DNA of 64,000 nt from Sporobolomyces roseus (taxonomy: Eukaryota > Basidiomycota > Microbotryomycetes > Sporidiobolales > Sporidiobolaceae), in NCBI GenBank assembly GCA_016617785.1, contig JADILM010000009.1, positions 868,001-932,000 of the forward strand, in the 5' to 3' direction. Below, piece after piece: positions 55,855 to 64,000 of this stretch. The notes beneath the pieces were generated by a model that was not told the origin of the DNA, made no database searches, and saw nothing but the letters and a program-made list of their open reading frames with translations. The stretch's first letter is position 1; the number at the start of each line of letters is the position of its first letter. The translations under genes were made by a program, and so were the position numbers.

Positions 55855-58089
55855 CTATAGCTTGGACTTTTGGCCCTCCTTCGCTGCTAGTGCCCTGAGA
55901 TCTTTACGCAAGATCTTTCCACTGGGAGATTTCGGAATCGCTTCGAGGAGATAGACGCCTCCTCGTAAACGCTTCGTATTCGACAGCTTCGCCTCGATCC
56001 ACTTGCGAGCATCCTCAGCGGCAGTCTCCTTGTTGGTGTCCGGTGAGGGTACAATGTAGGCGCGAGGGAGTTCGGTAGCTTGTTCTTCGGACCAGACCCC
56101 GATCACAGCGGCGTCTGCCACGGCAGGACAGGAGAGGAGACATCCTTCGAGTCTGCAGAGAGGAGAATAAAAGGATGACCGAAGAGATGGGGCGAACGAG
56201 GGAGAAGGCACAAGGGAGAGAGCCGTGATGGAAGGGAGAAAAAAGAAAAGGACGATGAAAATGTTAGTTTGTGGAGTTCCTTTGAGTCCTGATTGCGGAA
56301 AGGTACTCACTCTGCGGGAACAACCTGGAAGCCTACGTATGTCAAGCACGAGAGAGCAGGAGTCAGCTCAAGTCGTATGATCAGTCTTGAAAAGAGTTGC
56401 GAAACCCTCCGAGAATCGCTTCCAAGGAGATCTCTACTTCGTGAAAAGGCTCAGAAGATGACAGGAGACTCACCCTTATACTTGACAAGCTCCTTCAATC
56501 TGTCCGTCACCACGTAAAAGCCGTTGGAATCCCGCTGGCAAATATCCCCAGTCATGAGCCATCGATCTTCGTTGACCGTTTCCTTCGTAGCCTTCTCGTT
56601 GTTGATATATCCCATCATAATGTTGTTCCCGCGTACCCACAACTCTCCTGCTTCACCCTCCTTGACGTCCTTCCCGTCCTCTCCGACGAGGCGAGCTTCG
56701 ACTCCGGAAATGAGCTGAAATCGCAAATCGCATCAGAATCGATCAGCTCCAACACTCGTCAAAGGAAAGAACGATCTCGTGCTCACCTGACCAACTGAAC
56801 CCGCTGGTACCGGTCGACTGAGCGAAGGAATGAGTCCGACACTCGTCGTCTCAGTCATTCCCCAACCTTGAACCACCTTCGTCTTGTTCTTCAACCTCTT
56901 CGCCACAGCCTGTTGCAAGTCTGCACTCAGAGGAGCGGCACCCGAGAGCATGTAGCGTAAGCTTGAGAGGTCGAATTTGTCGACGATAGGGTGTTTGGCG
57001 ATTCCGAGTGCGATTGGAGGAACGACGCAAGCTGCTGTGATCTTGTGGTTCTGGATGAGTCCGAGAGCGACGGGAAGATCGAATTTGGGGATGACGACCA
57101 TGGTTCCTCCATTGAAGAGGGTCAAGTGCATAACAACTTGCAGACCGAAGATGCTGTAATCCAAAGTTACGAATCAGCAGACGTTCGTGAGGAGTCGCAA
57201 GTGCACTATCGCGAGACAAGAAGAAGCTCGGACGCACTGGTAGAGAGGAAGACAGGCTAGCATGACATCTTTTTGATCGAAGAGATCCTTCGTTTGAATA
57301 GTCTGCTGAACACAGGAAGTGACGTTGAAAGCGGAGAGCATGACACCTTTTCCCTTTCCAGTCGTACCGGATGAGAAGGGAAGGACTGCACGTCGAGATT
57401 GTCAGCTTGGCGAAAGAAACGAGAAGTGAACTTTAGACGAGACTTACGAGCAAGGTCATTCTTTGCTTGAGACTCGCTCAACTTGACGGGCTTGAATCCA
57501 GCATCTCCTTTCAACTCCTCATAGCTCTTCATCTTTCCGAGTTCCTTCGGCAAGTTACCATCGATTTTGGGTAAAACGTAAATCCTCGACTCGTCGAATC
57601 CAGTTTCCTTTGCAGCTTCCCTCGCTACTCCGAGTTGTTCGTCACCTCCTACGAGAATGATGCTGGCTGAGGAGAGTTGGATCTGATGAGCGAATTCGGA
57701 AGCCGTGTAGGAAGAGTTGGCAGTCGAGACGACAACGCCTGCAGCTTCTCCTCCGAAGACTAGAGCGGGGTAGAGGGCGCTATTCGGTGCGAAGAGTAGG
57801 ACGGTGTCTCCTCGCTTGAGACCGGCTTTTGAAGTGAAACCTGATGCGAATGAGAGCGCGAGGTTACGAAGTTGAGAGTAGGTAGTCTGGAGAGGAAAGC
57901 TCTCAGATCAACTTCGGTTACAGCTCGCGCGATAGTACGAGATTGACTCACCTTCTTGCCGCTATCTCCATCAATGATAGCGACTGCCTCACCGTTGTAA
58001 TTCGGGTTGAAAGATCCGAAAATGAAGTCGAAGATCCCACCAACGTAGGTCTTCTCTACTGGTTCGAAGCTGCTCTTGTAGATTGTCAT
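55855..58089 (-). CDS. 4CL-like acyl/aryl-CoA ligase with peroxisomal SKL end
   Basis: AMP-forming acid:CoA ligase, activating a carboxylic acid through an acyl-adenylate. Roughly 550 residues in several exons. Landmarks: VLPFSSGTTGKGKGVMLSAF (ATP-binding P-loop-like motif), MLACLPLYQIFGLQVVMH, YMLSGAAPLSADLQ, VVQGWGMTETTSVGLIPSLS, GELWVRGNNIMMGYINNEKA, WLMTGDICQRDSNGFYVVTD and RLKELVKYKGFQVVPAELE. The last contains the hinge segment. PKSPSGKILRKDLRALAA near the end has the catalytic lysine. The protein ends GQKSKL, a canonical PTS1, so peroxisomal matrix location is expected. The P-loop reads GTTGKGKG where most relatives have GTTGLPKG. One exon (GFQVVPA, near 56311-56332) is only about 22 nt. 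Substrate (aromatic versus fatty acid) is not determinable here. Confidence 0.9.
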
Positions 58090-58794
58090 GGTTTACTGAT
58101 TGTCGTGAATGAGGTTGGGAGAGTTTGGAGGGAAGGAAGAGGAGCAGGAGTGGGGGGAGTTCAGGATTTATGGGTCGGGTGAAAAGGGTTCACAAGTCGC
58201 CGGTCCAGAGTCTCGAAATTTCTGTTTGCAAAAGCTGCACCGTTGACCTCCGTTGAGAGCTTAAGATGAACTGAGGAGCTACTTGACGAAAGCGGTCGTC
58301 GAATCGAAGAATCGCGAAGTTGCGAAAAATCTCGTCTGCGACGATTCGAAGCGCTCGAGAATCGGAAGCCTGTCTTAAGGGGCAACTCCGACGAGCGATA
58401 AGAGACAAGGTCACTACAATTCGACTCCAAGGGAAAAGGAGACAGACGCAGCGATCGTAGCAAGAAGAAATCGTTCGAAAGACGACACACAGCTCCTTTC
58501 TCCCTTTCTTGACGACGGGAGAGGTTTCAGCTTGGCTCCCAAAGTTGCAAAACATCACTTACGACCAGCCCGCAGAGATCGCGTTGACCCGTTGTCCCAG
58601 ACTGAAGGATGAGAGAGTAAATGCAACTTTGCGAAGGAGGAGCATATCAAGCGAAGACTAGAAGGCAGCTACGTAATTAGCTCAGAGGGCTACTCCGCGG
58701 GCTCTTCAAAGCTTCTCGAGTAGTCGGACCAAAGAAGTGAAGTGTAGGGAGTCAAGAGGAATTTCGAAAAGTTTTTGATCTCTCTCATCGATTT
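58090..58794. promoter_or_regulatory. Divergent region between acyl-CoA ligase and folylpolyglutamate synthase genes
   Basis: 705 bp with no supported gene. Frames at 58161-58558 (minus) have no recognisable domain. A tRNA box-A-like string near 58676 has no box B and is rejected. Confidence 0.5.
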
Positions 58795-60867
58795 ATGCGA
58801 CCATCTCTCACTCTTTGGCTATCTAGACTATCGACCATGACCTCTCCAAGATCTTACTCAGCCGCTATAGATGCTCTCAACTCGCTACAATCAAATGCCG
58901 CTGTTATTGATGCGATTCGGAAAAGTGGGACAACAAACGGCGAGGCTCAGATGGTGGAAGGAGTAGAGTATCTGAAACGTATTGGATATACTGTGAGAAC
59001 CTCCTGAACCATATCTCAGCTGAAAACGTTGCTATCGGAGCTGACCTTGCGTGTTTGACTTTTCTTGATCTCAGCCGAAGGATCTCAACCGATTGAACGT
59101 CTTGCACATTACGGGAACGAAGGGAAAGGGATCAACGAGCGCTTTCACATCTTCTCTCCTTACCACCCTCGCTCCCGAAGCCAAAATCGGTCTCTACACA
59201 TCGCCTCATATGGTTGCAGTTCGAGAACGCATCAGAATCAACGGGAAACCTATTGAAGAACCACTGTTCGCAAAGTACTTTTGGGAAGTGTGGGATAAGC
59301 TAGAGGCAGATCCGAAGGTGAGTTTCGATGTTGCGATCATTCGACCTTTTTTCGGAGGGTTTCAGCTGATCTTTTCATTCATGATCACAGCGAGAAAACC
59401 TTTCGACCGCTGAGAAGCCAGCTTACTTCCGCTATCTCACTATCATGGCCTTCCACGTCTTCCTGCAGGAGAAGGTGAGTCGAACCACATTTGACTGGGG
59501 AAATCCAGTTTCTGACTTGATGCATTTCGCTAGGTTGACGCTACCATTCTTGAAGTCGGTGTCGGAGGAACTTATGACTCTACGAATGTCGTACCTTCAC
59601 CAATTGTGACTGGTGTCTCGCCTCTCGGTATTGATCACGTTTTCGTTTTGGGCAAGACGATTCCTGAAATCGCTCATCAAAAAGGTGGAATCTACAAGGT
59701 AAGCTATCCTCTCAGCAAGTGTACCTCTCAAGTCATATACTGATGCTGTGTCTCTGTCTCAAGCCGGACGTGCCAGCTCTTGCGATCGAACAACCTCAAG
59801 AAGGGTTAGATGTTCTCCGCTCGAGAGCAAATGAACTCAAAGCTTCGTCCTTTACTGTCGTACCAGAACATACTGAGCTACGGAAGATCAAGCTAGGTGA
59901 GCAGACTAAGTGAATCAGTCGCGGAAGAATCAGCGATGCTGACGCCCTTGTTCTTCTCACAGGACTCGCTGGATCTCATCAACGATCAAACGCCTCTCTC
60001 GCCCTCGCTCTCGTTCAAACATTCCTTTCCTCCCCTCGTGTACCTGCCGCCTTCTCTTCTGCTTCGATCTCTAGTCCTCAACCCTCAGCAACCGATTCCC
60101 TCCCCTCCCTTCCCATCGACCTTATTTCTCCTTCTCCTCTATCACCGGGCATCATTCAAGGTCTCGAACAGACGAGATGGCCGGGAAGGTGTCAGACAGC
60201 GAAGGATGCAGAGGTCCAGGGCTTGACATGGTATCTCGACGGAGCTCACACGGTCGAGAGCCTGAAATGTTGCGGTGAATGGTTCGCTGAGGAGGCATTG
60301 GCGAACTCGTGAGCAGATCTCGAGATTCCTCAGGTTCGTTCTAGAGCTGATCATTTAACGGAGAAACAGTCGAAAAGCGAGTCGGACACTCGTCTTCAAC
60401 TGCACTTCTGGTCGATCTGGACTCTCGCTTCTCTCGACTCTGCTCGAATCGCTCCCTCATTCGTCGTCCGGCTTACCGCAACCTTTCGAGCATGTCATCT
60501 TCTGCACGAATACGACCTACAGCTCGGGAACTTCGAAAGGAGGTGAGCGAGCATTCTCTTTTCTATTTCTCCGTACTGAGCTGACTCGAATCTTTCGGTA
60601 GATCTCACCTCGAATGCCTATCACGCGCACGATCTCGAGACGCTCTCGCTACAGCACGAACTAGCAGCAGCATGGAAACAACTCAACTCGACCTCGACTG
60701 AATCTTCGGCTCCTCAAGCTCAAGTTCATGTCCTGTCTTCGATCCAAGAGGCTGTCGAGTTGATCAGAAGCTACGAAGCTGAAGAGGGTACTGAGAAACA
60801 AGCTCTCGTAGCGGGGAGTCTGCATCTCGTCGGTGGAGTCATGGCTGTCGCTGATTTGCCGCTGTAG
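58795..60867 (+). CDS. MET7: Folylpolyglutamate synthase
   Basis: Adds glutamates to folates, retaining them in cytosol and mitochondria. The P-loop NVLHITGTKGKGSTSAFTSS and the folate-loop/Mur-type motifs LYTSPHMVAVRERIRINGKP, VDATILEVGVGGTYDSTNVV, GVSPLGIDHVFVLGKTIPEI and WPGRCQTAKD are intact, as are the C-terminal domain pieces LTWYLDGAHTVESLKCCGEW and TLVFNCTSGRSG. The end ALVAGSLHLVGGVMAV is typical. Length (about 530 residues) fits. Two in-frame ATGs are plausible. One is 58795 (MRPSLTLWLSRLSTM, acid-free and Arg/Leu/Ser-rich, mitochondrial-like). The other is 58837 (MTSPRSYSAAI, cytosolic-like). Dual start use is known for this enzyme in animals, so both may be used. It converges with the F-box-like gene. 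Confidence 0.95.
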
Positions 60868-61183
60868 AGGAAACGCAGTTCCCCGGACTTTGACGTGAGC
60901 TCCTCTTTAAAACTTCAGATCGCGAAAGTGGATGGCTGACACTCCTCCATCTCGATCAGGTAGAATCGAATCGTATACAGAAAGTGCATTATAGAACTTC
61001 CCGCATTCTCGCGCTTCCAAGATGAAGCGAGTCTCTCGCTGTAGTGTCTCGTTACTCTCGCCTACGCGTACACAGAGTTGAAAGGAAAGTACTGAATATA
61101 TTGCGACAAGCTTTGTCCAATTCCTCAAGCAAAGAGATTCCTCGCTAGCAAATCACCTTTCCCATCTTCCTTAACTCTGATCC
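60868..61183. other. Convergent intergenic region
   Basis: 316 bp between the folylpolyglutamate synthase stop and the F-box-like gene stop. Only short frames and no clear element. Confidence 0.45.
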
Positions 61184-63016
61184 TCAGAAGTCGTTCGAAC
61201 CCTGCGATATCGCCAACAAAGCAACCCAAAGATCTCCAGTCGATTCGATCACCCTTCCTTGAATGAGTAACATCGTTCCATTCTCCTTGACAGCTCTCAT
61301 CAATCGATCAATCTTTCCCGCTTTCGTCCATCCACTCTCTCCACCTTCCGGTACATCTCCAGGGAAAGCTCCGACAATCTCAAGCACGCGTAGATGGGTG
61401 CCAGCAATTCGGGAAGCCTCGAGTTCTCGAACGATATCGTCTACGCTCAAACCTGAATCGAAGTGAACTCGGAGAGTGTGGAGGTAGGCGTGCCAGATCG
61501 TGCTGAAAGATCGATTCGTGACTGGTGTTACCTCCGACTGAGAGCGACCTAATTCGATTCGACGAAGTTTCGGGCAAGAAGCGAAGAGGGTCGATTCGAA
61601 ATTTGCTGAAACGTGGTGAAGGGCTAGAGTGTGGAGGGTAGAACCGATAGAAGAGAGGAATGCGTCGAGAGTACCAGCGGGACCTCGAATGTGTGACAAA
61701 CGGACTTCTCGGAGTTGGGAGGGATCGAATTTCGAGGTGGGAGGATAATGGATCTCGCTGCTTGGGAAGTAGACTTGTGAGTAAAGCTCGAGCTTGACGA
61801 GCTTCTTGAGTCGAGTATTGATCAATGTTGCGATGTCGGGGAGACGAGCATTGATGTGGTTCTCGGGAAGGGAGACGCAGAGATGAGTGAGCGAACGAGG
61901 GAGGATCGAGTAGAGGGTGTGATCTGCTGCTTTGTTGCCGAGTGAGAGGCGTTGGAGATAGGGAGTACGACTGTATAGGTTTTGCGTTCAGCAAAGACTT
62001 TTATGTGTGATGAAAGTGAGAGCAGCGCACCGAATTAGTCTGAGGGCTGCAAATTTCGTCGGTTCAGGATTCTGAGGCTTGTACGTGAATTCTCGGAGAT
62101 CTTCACCGCACGAGTCAAAGAAATCGACGAGATTGTCTCCTGTGATGGTTGAGGTGACCCATACTTTGAGATTCTTGAGAGTGCGATTCGCGATTGATTT
62201 TGAACAGAACCATTTGAGGGTCGCGTAGGAAAGGGTCGCAAAGTCGAGAGAGAAAGTCGTGAGGTGTTGAAGCGGGCATTCGGTCGTCGATTCGGGATCG
62301 ACGACAGTGGCGTGAGAGATAGTGAGCGAAGTAAGGGAAGCGGGAAGCGATTGTAAAGTCGAGAGGATGTGAGACGCCGTGAGCACCTGAACACCAGGTT
62401 GCAAGTCTTCGTCGTCTTCCGAGTCGTACTCTTCGTAACGACCGACTCCCCACGCATGGAAAGTAGGAGCGAGTCGGATCGATTTGAGAGTAGCCGGATA
62501 AGTTGCGAAAGGTTTGCGACCATCTGCGAGTGGAGCGAACGCTGATACGGGAGAGTCGAGTTCGACGAGACTAGGTGCTTGACGAATGATGTCGTCCAAA
62601 GATAGATCTGAGAAGACGTCTCGTTGCGAGAGAGCAGCATCCGAAATCGCTGAATTCGAGACGAAGCGATAGTCAACATTCTCAGCTAGTGAATACTGCG
62701 AGAATGAACTCACTGAGTGTACGAATAGACTGTCCTAAGCGATCGAAGAAAGAAGTTTGAAGCGTTTCACTCAATTTTTGACCAGTCAAAGGTTTCTTAA
62801 TGTTGACATGACGATATAGCAAGCGTCTACAGATGTAAGGGCTCTATCAGTGATACCTCTGGGGTTCTATAGAGGGTTAGAGGCTCACTTGACGATTTTG
62901 GCCCACTGATTCGAAACTAGCAACAAGCGAAGGAGACTGCGTCTGTCTGCAGCTGGATTGACGTCTTGTGTAGCGCTGATAATCTGCTCCAACACCTCGG
63001 GTGGAAAGCTGATCAT
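61184..63016 (-). CDS. F-box-like protein with leucine-rich-repeat-type body
   Basis: Four exons (63016-62889, 62826-62714, 62649-62031, 61970-61184) sum to 1,647 nt, 548 residues. The N-terminus ISFPPEVLEQIISATQ, then SLLRLLLVSNQWAKIVKRLL and YRHVNI, is the pattern of fungal F-box-like proteins (a Pro-x-Glu-[IVL]-Leu start with a Ser-x-x-Trp turn). The body has irregular Leu-rich strands and helices (PLQHLTTFSLDFATLSYATL, PYLQRLSLGNKAADHTLYS, CPKLRRIELGRS), suggesting degenerate LRRs. It could act as a substrate adaptor of an SCF ubiquitin ligase (inference). An in-frame upstream ATG at 63208 would add 64 residues without features, so I prefer 63016. Such genes are often fast-evolving in basidiomycetes. 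Confidence 0.75.
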
Positions 63017-63260
63017 GATTTGTCGAGATGAGGGTGAATTGGAAGAAGACAAGGAGAAGAAGTTTGCTCGAACAAGGGTTTCGCAAACCAAGTCAATTCT
63101 ATTGCTCGCCTTCATTTGCGCTAGAATATTTTCCGAAGTGTTTTGGAAAGACCCAGCGACGGGAGAGACTATCAAATCGCTTTCCAACGACGCTCGCGGG
63201 AGATGCATTTCGAAATCATGAGATTCCCTCCTCTCATCTCGAAAAGCTAGAACTCCAGGT

Positions 63261-64000
63261 TCATCGACGTTGCAAGCCTATTCTTGATGTTACTCCTGAG
63301 GTCACGCTTCCCCAGACCACCGCGTAATGATCCAACACCAGGTTCAGTTCCTCTACTTCGTCAATCTGTTCAATCTTGTTGACTCTGTCAAGATCACTTC
63401 GACATTGTCAGCACAGGTCAGCATCATGAAGACGATAGACCGAGTGAGCTTACCTCTCTAGCTCATCACTCGGAACGATCGACTCTCGAATCTGTTTGAT
63501 CGACATCGCTTCGTTCGAGCCTGCGAATCCAGCATCTTTCAGCCGCGAAGTCAGAGAAGCGAGATCTGGCGTAGAGTCCGCTCCAGGTAAGGTCAGACCT
63601 CGCATCTGTCATTACACACGAGTATCAGCAAACTGTGCGAAACAGAAAGGGAACCAACGAAACACTCACAGCTAGATTTCGTTTCATGACTTGACCGAAG
63701 CTATCGTCTAATCCGAAAGGGTCATAGGAGATGACACAGCCATTCTTGAACGTTGAGGAGAAGAAGGACAAGAGTTCGTTCGTTTTGGTCGGAGGAAGAT
63801 AGACGAGAACGCATTCGAGGAGAAGAAGAGTCGGAAGTGAGGGATCTAGAAGCGGCGGTGTAGATGGAGAGGATACTGAGGCAGAGAGTAGGGCGGTTGA
63901 GAGGGGTTCAAGATTGCGCAAGTCGCCAGGAAGGAGAGCGTAGAGAGGAGAAGATAATCCTGCTCCTCCTTGTTCTGCGACAAAACTTGGGGTCAGTCGT
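63261..64000 (-). CDS. PPM1: Leucine carboxyl methyltransferase (PPM1/LCMT1), 5' end outside window
   Basis: Methylates the C-terminal leucine of the PP2A catalytic subunit using S-adenosylmethionine, steering PP2A holoenzyme assembly. The visible C-terminal two-thirds contains YALLPGDLRNLEPLSTALLS (the Asp-Leu-Arg motif of the family), LPTLLLLECVLVYLPPTKTN, SYDPFGLDDSFGQVMKRNLA and, after an intron, MRGLTLPGADSTPDLASLTS. Further on are VPSDELERVNKIEQIDEVEE and LVLDHYAVVWG, the family's conserved end. Stop at 63261. Exon junctions near 63612/63668 and 63385/63455 are in phase. The N-terminal S-adenosylmethionine motif lies beyond base 64000. Confidence 0.88.

Noticed and set aside
58660..58740. 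tRNA-like box A string (TTAGCTCAGAGGGC)
   Set aside because: No box B (GGTTCGAATCC-like) follows within 30-60 bases and no acceptor stem could be folded by eye.

Overview
The window is nuclear DNA of a filamentous or yeast-like fungus. It is most likely a basidiomycete, and a Pucciniomycotina-type red yeast relative is my best guess. The evidence is gene density (about 20 genes in 64 kb), many short introns of about 50-80 nt with GTGAGT/GTACGT-like donors and a CTGAC-type branch motif, CT-rich leaders before start codons, and a protein set that is typical fungal housekeeping. I found no tRNA, rRNA, CRISPR array, transposon or prophage. Most spliced models were assembled by hand from open frames plus splice sites. 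For many genes the exon lengths sum exactly to a multiple of three, which supports the models.

Layout. 1-9143: an HSF-family transcription factor (minus strand, C-terminus outside the window), a 2.9 kb regulatory gap, a Pho85-type cyclin, and mitochondrial enoyl-CoA hydratase. 10173-14986: NAD-dependent glycerol-3-phosphate dehydrogenase, a decayed partial copy of it about 1 kb downstream, and nicotinamide riboside kinase. 15089-22220: a WW-domain protein carrying an in-frame TGA, lipoyl(octanoyl) transferase, proline dehydrogenase, an intact WW-domain relative, and a BCL7-like protein. 22295-31267: SLD2 (replication initiation) divergent from RPB1, the largest RNA polymerase II subunit.

32446-44501: a 1,512-residue orphan with a coiled-coil tail, a multi-KH RNA-binding protein, a small secreted six-cysteine protein, and proteasome assembly chaperone 2. 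44796-54457: a KHA1-type K+/H+ antiporter, a NOP8/NOL8-like RRM ribosome-biogenesis factor, and a TPR-SET protein. 54839-64000: a short orphan, a peroxisomal (SKL-ending) 4CL-like acyl-CoA ligase, folylpolyglutamate synthase with two candidate starts, an F-box-like protein, and leucine carboxyl methyltransferase (5' end outside the window).

There is no biosynthetic cluster or defence island. Several genes serve mitochondrial and redox metabolism (ECHS1, GPD1, NRK1, LIP2, PUT1), but they sit among unrelated genes and the grouping may be chance. The most striking structure is in the RPB1 C-terminal domain. There, exons of 21, 168 and 21 nt hold exactly 1, 8 and 1 heptads, and each exon boundary cuts the same serine codon. 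The three introns following these exons appear to use GC-AG splice sites.
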